Shown here in pieces: positions 8,128-14,576 of a stretch of 64,000 nt of DNA. Positions within the stretch are counted from its first letter, which is position 1. Every line of letters begins with the position of its first letter. This DNA comes from a virus. The position numbers and the translations under genes were made by a program. The stretch is from IMG/VR virus record IMGVR_UViG_3300034198_008248, positions 1 through 64,000 of that record; one strand, given 5' to 3'. The notes beneath the pieces were generated by a model. The model was not told where the DNA came from. It did not search any database and saw only the letters and a list, made by a program, of their open reading frames with translations.

Positions 8128-8384
8128 TGCTTCAAGAAGATTACGAGCAGAAATATAAAGAACTTCTCAAAAAGAAGCTCGATATAGAAAAAAGTATCGA
8201 CTCCTTTGAGTTAGTTTATCCTCCAATAGACTATAAAAAGGAAGTAGACAATCTAATTGAAGAAATAGAAGATCTACAGGATGAGATAGCTATTGATGAA
8301 TTTTTGGAATCCCCACAAAAATCATTCTGGGTTATTGACTCCAGCGGAAGGCGTGTTAGAATCAGGTCTTCTGAGAATTTATGA
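8127..8384 (+). CDS. hypothetical coiled-coil protein, 85 aa
   Basis: Mostly charged heptads (KYKELLKKKLDIEKSIDSF) and an acidic C-terminal half. Shares a DEFLESPQKSFW segment with the VEDFLENGPG of the next gene, hinting at a local duplication. Overlaps both neighbours by a few bases. Confidence 0.7.
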   Translation: MLQEDYEQKYKELLKKKLDIEKSIDSFELVYPPIDYKKEVDNLIEEIEDLQDEIAIDEFLESPQKSFWVIDSSGRRVRIRSSENL

Positions 8385-8605
8385 AAGAAGTAGCGGAAAA
8401 AGCGGAAATGTTGTTCAATAAAATTGATAAACATGTAGATGAAGTGAATAAAGTAAAAGACCAAAACCCGGATCAGGTGGTCTTGGATGAGTTATTGAAA
8501 GAAAATCATAAACTAAAACAAAAATTATCTGATTTAGATGATATGGTTGCTGTCGAAGATTTTCTTGAAAATGGTCCGGGAAGAACAAGAGACGTAGAAT
8601 TATGA
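8381..8605 (+). CDS. hypothetical coiled-coil protein, 74 aa
   Basis: Helical, charged protein (LLKENHKLKQKLSDLDDMV near residue 39) similar in style to the preceding gene. Coupled by 4-nt overlaps on both sides. Confidence 0.7.
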   Translation: MKEVAEKAEMLFNKIDKHVDEVNKVKDQNPDQVVLDELLKENHKLKQKLSDLDDMVAVEDFLENGPGRTRDVEL

Positions 8606-8865
8606 AAAGACAAACAATAAAGACAAATAATACAATGAAAAGAAGCAACCGTAAGGATAAGGTTTGGATGCGAAATCCAGATCAACTCAAGACACGTAAA
8701 CTGTATAATATTACAGTGGAACGAAACCCAGACTCAAGTTTTCGATTGGTTGGTGGTATGAATAGAGTTCTAATCCGTAAGAATCAGCATTTGGCTGAGT
8801 GGGTTAATGTAGATACTCGTGATCTATGTATTGAGCTTAGGAATTCTAAGTTTCATAGTTTCTAA
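8602..8865 (+). CDS. hypothetical basic protein, 87 aa
   Basis: Strongly basic N-terminus (MKRQTIKTNNTMKRSNRKDK) and a compact second half. Last gene of the run and followed directly by a perfect hairpin. Possibly nucleic-acid binding, from charge alone. Confidence 0.7.
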   Translation: MKRQTIKTNNTMKRSNRKDKVWMRNPDQLKTRKLYNITVERNPDSSFRLVGGMNRVLIRKNQHLAEWVNVDTRDLCIELRNSKFHSF

Positions 8866-8873
8866 TTTTAGGA

Positions 8874-8904
8874 GGGGTGAATCTATAATCAATAGATTCA
8901 CCCC
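8874..8904 (+). terminator. perfect 12-bp hairpin
   Basis: GGGGTGAATCTA pairs with TAGATTCACCCC around a 7-nt loop. No long T run follows on the plus strand, so it may be a terminator or an mRNA stability element. Confidence 0.6.
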
Positions 8905-8916
8905 ATATACCCATCC

Positions 8917-9246
8917 ATGAAAAACTTTGATATTTTAAATGTTAAGAAATCTCATTTTATTGATGGGTGGGCTAATTTTGATGCTGTCGATTATTATCAT
9001 TTAAGTGAATCGTGTGGAGAAGGATGTAACCTTCAACTAGAACCAAATACCAGTAAAATAACGGTGATGTTATATGAACATCCTGAATTAATGTGCTTCG
9101 GTAAAGTATCAGAAAACGGTGAGATTGTTCTTCAAGGTATAACAGGATTCCCTAATGATAATGTATGTGTGAAGTATCTAAGAGATATATCAGAAACAGC
9201 AAAGAAGAGGAAAATAACAAACAATTACGCTTACATAGAATTTTGA
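8917..9246 (+). CDS. hypothetical protein, 109 aa
   Basis: No AAACACTA promoter precedes it; it follows the hairpin by 12 nt. Contains a CGEGCNLQLEP segment near residue 31. No recognised domain. The next promoter begins inside its stop region. Confidence 0.75.
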   Translation: MKNFDILNVKKSHFIDGWANFDAVDYYHLSESCGEGCNLQLEPNTSKITVMLYEHPELMCFGKVSENGEIVLQGITGFPNDNVCVKYLRDISETAKKRKITNNYAYIEF

Positions 9247-9248
9247 TA

Positions 9249-9265
9249 AAACACTAAGCTATAAT
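9249..9265 (+). promoter_or_regulatory. AAACACTA promoter
   Basis: AAACACTA, 3 nt, TATAAT; ATG at 9272 at 23 nt. Confidence 0.75.
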
Positions 9266-9271
9266 ATCAAT

Positions 9272-9964
9272 ATGCGCCCCGATAAACATAAGAAGAAAGA
9301 CTTTTTGAAAGGTGATCAATCGCGCTATGATTTCGATATGATCAAAAAGAATCCTAAAATTCATCAGATCAAAGATGAAGACCGATTGGATGAACTTCCA
9401 TCTAAAGGAAAGAGTAACTTGGTTTATCGGGGTAAATATTTTTCTAATGCATTTGATCGATTTCTTCGAATGAATCTTGGAAAAAAATGGGATGATGTCT
9501 ATTCCGAAATTGTTAAGAAGGTTGGACATGAGGAGAGTATGAAGTGGAAGGTTGAACTCCATACTTTCGAACAGGATGGTAAGATTTATTCTAATGGTTT
9601 TTGGGGGGCTCAAGAAGTGAGTGGATTTTATGTTCATAATGGTATTCTTTGTGAGCGTAGTAAATCTAGATGGTTTTCGGGTAGAATCAGAGATCCAAAG
9701 ACTCGCGTGACTTTCAATGAGGGATTTGTTGTCTTCAAAGATAAAGGATTATTTTTCAAAGCATCAACCGATATGGGTATTGATACTTGGTGGGAACTTG
9801 ATGGAAAATATAGTCCCTTTAAAAGAGGTTATAATTATATCAAGTATACCATTAAAGAGAATAATAAAAATGTGAAGCGTTTCATTGATGCGAAGCATAT
9901 TCGTTCTCTCAATGAAAAGGAACTTAAGAATTGGAAACTACCAGATACAGAAATTAATGATTGA
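9272..9964 (+). CDS. hypothetical protein, 230 aa
   Basis: Basic N-terminus (MRPDKHKKKDFLKGDQSRYD) and an aromatic, beta-rich middle (GFYVHNGILCERSKSRWFSG near 125). Probably a phage-conserved protein of unknown role. Overlaps the following gene by 8 nt. Confidence 0.8.
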   Translation: MRPDKHKKKDFLKGDQSRYDFDMIKKNPKIHQIKDEDRLDELPSKGKSNLVYRGKYFSNAFDRFLRMNLGKKWDDVYSEIVKKVGHEESMKWKVELHTFEQDGKIYSNGFWGAQEVSGFYVHNGILCERSKSRWFSGRIRDPKTRVTFNEGFVVFKDKGLFFKASTDMGIDTWWELDGKYSPFKRGYNYIKYTIKENNKNVKRFIDAKHIRSLNEKELKNWKLPDTEIND

Positions 9965-10160
9965 TATACGAACCAAATTATTACCAATAGATGTAGATTG
10001 GACAATGGATATGGTTGATGATATATCAGGTGTGATATTAAGAAACAAAAAACAAGTTACAGATATCGGAGTCACACCATTAGCAATCGAAGTAGTTTCT
10101 ATTGTTCAAAAACATTTAGATAAAAATGATTATGAGCTTAGGATAAAAGCTGATGATTAA
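9957..10160 (+). CDS. hypothetical protein, 67 aa
   Basis: ATG at 9957 overlaps the preceding stop; an upstream in-frame ATG at 9885 would overlap far more and is not favoured. Its TAA is part of the promoter at 10159. No domain recognised. Confidence 0.65.
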   Translation: MIDIRTKLLPIDVDWTMDMVDDISGVILRNKKQVTDIGVTPLAIEVVSIVQKHLDKNDYELRIKADD

Positions 10161-10175
10161 ACACTAAAATATTAT
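10159..10175 (+). promoter_or_regulatory. AAACACTA promoter
   Basis: AAACACTA, 3 nt, TATTAT; ATG at 10182 at 23 nt. TAA of the preceding gene lies in the motif. Confidence 0.75.
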
Positions 10176-10181
10176 ATTGTC

Positions 10182-10400
10182 ATGGAAACGATGAGAACAC
10201 CAGATGGGGAATACAAACCAATATTTCAAGCATTGAATGAGTGGTATGCTTTATTTGAGCCTATGGAATCTTTAGGGTTTGTAGTCCATGCTTATGATCC
10301 CGGTGTATCATTTCATTCGAAAGAATGCAAAGGTAATCTCTCAACATTTTGTATTTCAGTATCAGATTTGAAAATCATCAACGAAGCTATTAAACGATAA
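10182..10400 (+). CDS. hypothetical protein, 72 aa
   Basis: Starts METMRTPDGEYKPIFQALNE; promoter-defined start. No recognised family. Followed after one base by the gene at 10402. Confidence 0.75.
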   Translation: METMRTPDGEYKPIFQALNEWYALFEPMESLGFVVHAYDPGVSFHSKECKGNLSTFCISVSDLKIINEAIKR

Positions 10401-10401
10401 T

Positions 10402-10743
10402 ATGAAACTAGAATTTAAATCGACAAAACAAAGTCTCCCAAAAGATGGAGAGTATATTCTTTGTATCAAAACAGATAGAAGTCTATTCTACGAAGACAGT
10501 CCTCTTCCAGAATTTTATCAATGTGAGTGGTCGTGGTCCGATGGTGAAGGTTGTCAATTATGTCATTCTGAAGAATATTCTTTAGAAAATCCTCCAGAAG
10601 GTTATCCATATCTGTTAATCTTAAATGGTGATGGATATTCTATTTGGACAAACGAAACCAATCCGGGTAATCCAGAAATTGAACATATTTGGTGGATGAG
10701 TCAAAAAGAATTTGATACTGTTTGGAAGAATAGTAAACATTAA
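10402..10743 (+). CDS. DUF551-like protein
   Basis: 113 residues with the pattern of DUF551-type phage proteins: SLPKDGEYILCI near residue 11, a central aromatic section and a terminal HIWWMSQKEF. These proteins are widespread in phages and have no known function. Confidence 0.6.
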   Translation: MKLEFKSTKQSLPKDGEYILCIKTDRSLFYEDSPLPEFYQCEWSWSDGEGCQLCHSEEYSLENPPEGYPYLLILNGDGYSIWTNETNPGNPEIEHIWWMSQKEFDTVWKNSKH

Positions 10744-10758
10744 ACACTAAAGAATAAT
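10742..10758 (+). promoter_or_regulatory. AAACACTA promoter
   Basis: AAACACTA, 3 nt, AATAAT; ATG at 10765 at 23 nt. Confidence 0.72.
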
Positions 10759-10764
10759 ACACAC

Positions 10765-11136
10765 ATGAGAGAATTTAAAGTTAGGGTTTATGATTTAGAT
10801 AATGAAAAATTCATGTATTACGATCACGATGCTGGATTCGATAATTATAAATTTTGGGACATCATCAATGATGTTGAACACGGTAACATTCAACAATACA
10901 CTGGTCTAAAGGATAAGAATGGTAAAGAGATTTATGAAGGTGATGTTGTGTCGAGCATCGATCTAAATTATGGTCCAAGTGTGGGAGTTGTTGGATTTGA
11001 TACTTTTGGTATTTATTATGTGAGTCCTTTAGAATACGATAACGAAGATGCTAAATGGATATCTATGGCTCAAGAACACAATGTTGTGATTGGAAATATA
11101 CACGAACATTCAGAACTATTATATACTAAAGAATAA
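10765..11136 (+). CDS. YopX-family protein
   Basis: 123 residues with the YopX hallmark QYTGLKDKNGKEIYEGDVV near residue 45 and the closing VVIGNIHEHSELL. The family is common in phages of many hosts and its function is not established. A second, diverged copy is on the minus strand at 51396-51809. Confidence 0.9.
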   Translation: MREFKVRVYDLDNEKFMYYDHDAGFDNYKFWDIINDVEHGNIQQYTGLKDKNGKEIYEGDVVSSIDLNYGPSVGVVGFDTFGIYYVSPLEYDNEDAKWISMAQEHNVVIGNIHEHSELLYTKE

Positions 11137-11143
11137 TTTATTC

Positions 11144-11608
11144 ATGAATTTGTTTATTTTAGATGATTGTTTAGAAAAATCAGCATCTTATCATGTGGAT
11201 AGACACATGAAAATGTTATTAGAGGCGACACAATTGATATGCACAACTTTTCACCTACAAGGTGTAAAAGCACCATACGCTTGCACTCATCAAAATCATC
11301 CTTGTGCCATTTTTACAAGAACATCAAAAGATAACTTTCAATATGTTATCGACTATATAATGGCTTTAAGTGTAGAAAATATCATTCGATACGATAAGGT
11401 TCATAAAAGTTCTCTTCTGCTCAAATGGGTTGAAGAAAATAGACACCTATTATCTTTTCCTAAAGTTGGAATGACGCCTTTTGCTTTGGCTATGCCGGAC
11501 CAATATAAAACAGAAGATCCTGTAACGAGTTACAGGTCGTATTATTTGAATGAAAAAAAACATTTGTTTAAATGGACAAACCGAGAAAAACCAGACTGGA
11601 TTTTATAA
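11144..11608 (+). CDS. conserved phage protein (MNLFILDD family)
   Basis: 154 residues from ATG 11144. Segments such as MNLFILDDCLEKSASYHVD, HQNHPCAIFTR, GMTPFALAMPDQYK and a final KWTNREKPDW match a conserved family of large-phage proteins rich in His and Cys. I am not certain of any published function. The PEP-CTERM gene follows by 8 nt with its own late-type promoter. Confidence 0.8.
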   Translation: MNLFILDDCLEKSASYHVDRHMKMLLEATQLICTTFHLQGVKAPYACTHQNHPCAIFTRTSKDNFQYVIDYIMALSVENIIRYDKVHKSSLLLKWVEENRHLLSFPKVGMTPFALAMPDQYKTEDPVTSYRSYYLNEKKHLFKWTNREKPDWIL

Positions 11609-11611
11609 ATA
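11604..11611 (+). promoter_or_regulatory. T4-late-like octamer TATAAATA
   Basis: Perfect TATAAATA, then 5 nt, then ATG 11617. Overlaps the stop region of the upstream gene. Predicts late, leaderless expression of the PEP-CTERM protein. Confidence 0.65.
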
Positions 11612-11616
11612 ACAAT

Positions 11617-12051
11617 ATGAAGATACTATTAGCAATAATGATGATTAGCTTGGCTCAAGCTCAATCTTATATCACTTCCACAGTTGGATTTGATGGTTCG
11701 AAATACCATTACGAATATATCGTAGATGCATCGATTGATAAGAGGGATATTGACACAATTACTTTAGACCTATGTGATTCATGTGATCTATATGATCTAT
11801 ATACAAATTACCGATACGAATTAGAATACGGTAAAGATTACATAGAATTTGATGATATCAAGTATAAGAAAGAGGAGTATCTGATATTTGGCTTTTATTC
11901 AGATAATGCACCAGAAATGCAAAAGGTTGAAATAGATAATGGTAAGAAGGTATTCAAAGATTCGGTATGGAGTCCATCTTGTGTTCCAGAACCTACTACC
12001 TTTTTATGTGGTGTATTAGGAACTCTATTGTTACTCAAACGTAGAAAATGA
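11617..12051 (+). CDS. secreted protein with PEP-CTERM sorting signal
   Basis: 144 residues from ATG 11617. N-terminal signal peptide MKILLAIMMISLAQAQ with a plausible AQA cleavage site, then an acidic, tyrosine-rich body with a CDSCDLYDLY segment. The C-terminus has CVPEPTTFLCGVLGTLLLL followed by KRRK: the VPEP motif, a hydrophobic helix and a basic tail that define PEP-CTERM signals processed by exosortase. In bacteria these proteins go to the cell surface or extracellular matrix. In a phage it implies surface display on the infected host through the host exosortase. No relative of the body is recognised. Confidence 0.85.
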   Translation: MKILLAIMMISLAQAQSYITSTVGFDGSKYHYEYIVDASIDKRDIDTITLDLCDSCDLYDLYTNYRYELEYGKDYIEFDDIKYKKEEYLIFGFYSDNAPEMQKVEIDNGKKVFKDSVWSPSCVPEPTTFLCGVLGTLLLLKRRK

Positions 12052-12302
12052 AGAGTTTAATTATCTTTAGGTTACTAATGTTTTTATCTTCTTCTAATTT
12101 GAAAGAAGACATATACTCGTCTAAAGATATTATAGACTCAGCTAAAGAAGTCGTATCGAAGAAACATTCACTCGAAGAATGTTCCCCATACGAAGATACA
12201 AATAGAGACTCTAACCCTTTAGATAAAGCTATAGAGATGCCCATTTGGATACCATTTTATCCAATTGTTAATCCACCTCTAGTAACGGATGCCAATCTGT
12301 GA
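12048..12302 (+). CDS. hypothetical secreted protein, 84 aa
   Basis: Begins MKSLIIFRLLMFLSSSNLKE, a short signal-like helix, then a charged body with one Cys and a proline-rich end (FYPIVNPPL). Its ATG overlaps the stop of the PEP-CTERM gene, so the two are probably co-translated and both exported. Confidence 0.65.
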   Translation: MKSLIIFRLLMFLSSSNLKEDIYSSKDIIDSAKEVVSKKHSLEECSPYEDTNRDSNPLDKAIEMPIWIPFYPIVNPPLVTDANL

Positions 12303-12314
12303 GACTTAGTTATT

Positions 12315-12331
12315 AAACACTAGCGTATATT
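12315..12331 (+). promoter_or_regulatory. AAACACTA promoter
   Basis: AAACACTA, 3 nt, TATATT, then 8 nt to the ATG at 12340. Confidence 0.65.
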
Positions 12332-12339
12332 ACTTTCAT

Positions 12340-12420
12340 ATGAAAGTAGTAAGAAAAATTAAATACGCTGTTTATGGTGTATGGTATGTTTTTAAGGAAT
12401 CGATTTTATCTTTTTTTTAG
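12340..12420 (+). CDS. hypothetical peptide, 26 aa
   Basis: Tiny ORF downstream of a promoter: MKVVRKIKYAVYGVWYVFKE and a hydrophobic end ILSFF, so a basic amphipathic or membrane peptide. The next gene begins 3 nt after its stop. Translation is inferred only from promoter position. Confidence 0.5.
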   Translation: MKVVRKIKYAVYGVWYVFKESILSFF

Positions 12421-12423
12421 GAA

Positions 12424-12726
12424 ATGAGTGATTACTGGACTGAAAATGGTCTAATTAAACCCGATCCTTGGATTGTTTGTGCTGCAAATAAAAACAAGAA
12501 AACTGGTAGAATTATATGTGGACCTAGACATTGGGATGATGTAATGCGTTCTCAGAGATTGGAATCAGAAAGATTTCGAGATTTTGATCAGGGTTTTATA
12601 ACTCAACTAAGAGAATGGGTTTCTCGTGAAGAAGCTTATATTATTGCAGAAAAAAATGGACAAATGAGATTTCCCGATCATGGAAGCGGAGATGGGTATA
12701 CACTTTATTCGGAAATGTTATACTGA
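12424..12726 (+). CDS. conserved phage protein, 100 aa
   Basis: Contains PDPWIVCAANKN near residue 13, GPRHWDDVM near 33 and GFITQLREWVSREEAYIIAE near 56, then GYTLYSEMLY at the end. I recognise this as a hypothetical family common in diverse phages; function unknown. Confidence 0.85.
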   Translation: MSDYWTENGLIKPDPWIVCAANKNKKTGRIICGPRHWDDVMRSQRLESERFRDFDQGFITQLREWVSREEAYIIAEKNGQMRFPDHGSGDGYTLYSEMLY

Positions 12727-12729
12727 GTC

Positions 12730-12921
12730 ATGAATCTTAAAAATATTAGAAAAGAAGTAATCTATCACCTTACGATAGATGATATGGAAGTCCATAGATA
12801 CGATGAAAACCATTGGACTTATACAATATACTATGATATACATTCTGAAGAGATGAATATCGATGATCCCCTGAGAAGCGAACTAGAGAAATTATTTCAA
12901 GAACATAAAGATTTAATATAA
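12730..12921 (+). CDS. hypothetical protein, 63 aa
   Basis: Acidic protein starting MNLKNIRKEVIYHLTIDDME. The stop shares a base with the next ATG at 12921. No domain recognised. Confidence 0.7.
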   Translation: MNLKNIRKEVIYHLTIDDMEVHRYDENHWTYTIYYDIHSEEMNIDDPLRSELEKLFQEHKDLI

Positions 12922-13238
12922 TGAATAAAATAGAATTAAATATGTGGTTGAAAGATCACCCAGAGATTGATCACTCTGACATAGAATACGATGGTTCTGG
13001 CAATGAATGGCACACATCATATCATAAAGTAGGAAACGATTACTATGCTGTAAATTGGTTAAATAATCGACTATTAGAAGATTGTCACAAAGGTAAGGGT
13101 TATCAAAAAGATTCCTATACACCAAGACCAGTGAAGAAAGTAACCAAGGTTACTACAGTGACTTCATACGAACCAATTTATCCTCCTGAAGAGGATATTG
13201 ATCTGGACTCTATTAATTGGGATGATTTCGAACAATGA
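12921..13238 (+). CDS. hypothetical protein, 105 aa
   Basis: Globular N-terminus rich in Trp, Asp and His (IEYDGSGNEWHTSYHKVGND) and an acidic tail with PPEEDIDLDSINWDDFEQ. Overlaps both neighbours. Function unknown. Confidence 0.75.
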   Translation: MNKIELNMWLKDHPEIDHSDIEYDGSGNEWHTSYHKVGNDYYAVNWLNNRLLEDCHKGKGYQKDSYTPRPVKKVTKVTTVTSYEPIYPPEEDIDLDSINWDDFEQ

Positions 13239-13501
13239 AAAGACTCAAATATACAACACTATTCGATTACGCTGTTAAAGAATGGCGTCTTTCATGGAGC
13301 GAATGTCATCGAATTTTCTTCAAGACTAATGCCATCAATTTTAATGGAACAAGTGATGATTTTTACCATGAGGATTTGGTAGATGAAATTGATAATATAT
13401 GCTTTCCTCCTATGTGGGGAAAGGATTATGGAAAAGCTATGGATATCATTAGATCTTTCATGGTGAAAAATGGTTACATGGGCGTTAAATTTTATAGTTA
13501 A
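13235..13501 (+). CDS. hypothetical protein, 88 aa
   Basis: Starts MKRLKYTTLFDYAVKEWRLS; contains two Cys (WSECHR, DNICFPP). Last gene of a four-gene run; its TAA lies just before the promoter at 13501. No family recognised. Confidence 0.72.
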   Translation: MKRLKYTTLFDYAVKEWRLSWSECHRIFFKTNAINFNGTSDDFYHEDLVDEIDNICFPPMWGKDYGKAMDIIRSFMVKNGYMGVKFYS

Positions 13502-13517
13502 AACACTAAGATATAAT
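13501..13517 (+). promoter_or_regulatory. AAACACTA promoter of the truncated rIIA copy
   Basis: AAACACTA, 3 nt, TATAAT, then 12 nt to ATG 13530. It now drives only a 32-codon fragment and would also run antisense into the HNH gene. Confidence 0.65.
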
Positions 13518-13529
13518 TACATCACAATA

Positions 13530-13628
13530 TGAAACTTCAATTCAAAAATTCACCAACTATTGCATCTGAAGATATGTCTGTATCTAAGATGGGAGTAGCT
13601 GCTGGGGCAGGTGATATGGAGAAGTGAT
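13530..13628 (+). pseudogene. truncated second copy of the rIIA 5' end
   Basis: ATG 13530 encodes MKLQFKNSPTIASEDMSVSK followed by MGVAAGAGDMEK and a stop. It matches the first 30 residues of RIIA at 14577 (MKLNFKNSPTIASEDMNVSK) with mainly synonymous base changes. The HNH gene lies between the two copies on the opposite strand. The amount of silent divergence suggests the fragment came with the endonuclease from a related phage. Confidence 0.8.
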
Positions 13629-14517
13629 CGGATATCTGGATTAGGATGTTTTTATTTATGTATGGTTTATATATTTCAAAATCTTCGATACACAAACTAG
13701 TATAATCGTATTTGTCCCTATTGATGTTTTCTGATGCTGGTATCGGTCTTAGATTTTTGTGGTTGTGTATTATCTTAGAAACATTCTCTGGGTCTTTTTC
13801 TAGAGCGTCTGTGAACCAATGAACTTGCCATATATGATCTATCTGATACTTATCAGAAATCCAATTCGGATTGTTACACTTAGAATTCATGATATTTAAA
13901 AACTCTTCTGGTGTATTCACCCCGACATAGTAAACAGATTTGCATTTTCTGCCTTTGATTGTTCTTATAATCATTGCTCGTATTTTACACAAAAGATTGA
14001 AGTTATTATCTGAATGATATCTTCTACTTTTCCTAACGTTCGCCTTTTTAGACATCGTTTCTTTATTTCTTTGATAATGATCCTTCACTCTTTTTTTGAT
14101 GGCTGTTGAATTTTTTTTATAATATACATCATAAGCTTCCCTGTAACGATCTGTGTGTTTAACCCTTTTGTAGTATTCTTTATTCTGTTTATTTATATAT
14201 TCTCTATTATCGATTCTTTCATTTTTTTTACAGGCTTTACATCTAGAAGATTTTCCATCTTTTGCTGAATTATTAACTACAAAAAAACTGTATAATTTGA
14301 ATTCTTTACATTTGGAACAGTTTTTACCTATCTTTGGTGCTGGTGGATTATGTTTGAGTTCCTCCTCCTTTTTTAATTTTTTTAATATTGTAGCTTCTTT
14401 AGCTAACTTTCTCCTACATGGATTACATGATGGATATAACCCACTCTTTACTAGTTTACAAATACCGAATTCAGAAACATCCTTAACTATTTTACATTTA
14501 CTACATTCTTTTGTCAT
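13537..14517 (-). CDS. HNH homing endonuclease
   Basis: 326 residues with paired zinc knuckles (CSKCKIV and CNPC; CSKCKEF and CKACKK) in the first 100 and an HNH core near residue 220: DKYQIDHIWQVHWF, then IIHNHKNLRPIPASENINRD. The C-terminal 26 residues are read antisense through the truncated rIIA fragment, so the original stop was probably lost at the insertion junction. Start ATG 14517 sits 5 nt from a late-type octamer. Confidence 0.88.
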   Translation of the reverse strand: MTKECSKCKIVKDVSEFGICKLVKSGLYPSCNPCRRKLAKEATILKKLKKEEELKHNPPAPKIGKNCSKCKEFKLYSFFVVNNSAKDGKSSRCKACKKNERIDNREYINKQNKEYYKRVKHTDRYREAYDVYYKKNSTAIKKRVKDHYQRNKETMSKKANVRKSRRYHSDNNFNLLCKIRAMIIRTIKGRKCKSVYYVGVNTPEEFLNIMNSKCNNPNWISDKYQIDHIWQVHWFTDALEKDPENVSKIIHNHKNLRPIPASENINRDKYDYTSLCIEDFEIYKPYINKNILIQISDHFSISPAPAATPILDTDISSDAIVGEFLN

Positions 14518-14522
14518 ATTAT

Positions 14523-14530
14523 TATTTATC
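14523..14530 (-). promoter_or_regulatory. T4-late-like octamer GATAAATA
   Basis: GATAAATA on the minus strand, 5 nt before ATG 14517 of the HNH endonuclease. Confidence 0.55.
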
Positions 14531-14553
14531 TCTTAAGAAGAATTTTTTTGATT

Positions 14554-14570
14554 AAACACTAAACTACACT
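14554..14570 (+). promoter_or_regulatory. AAACACTA promoter
   Basis: AAACACTA, 3 nt, TACACT; ATG of rIIA at 14577 at 23 nt. Confidence 0.75.
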
Positions 14571-14576
14571 GCTGAT

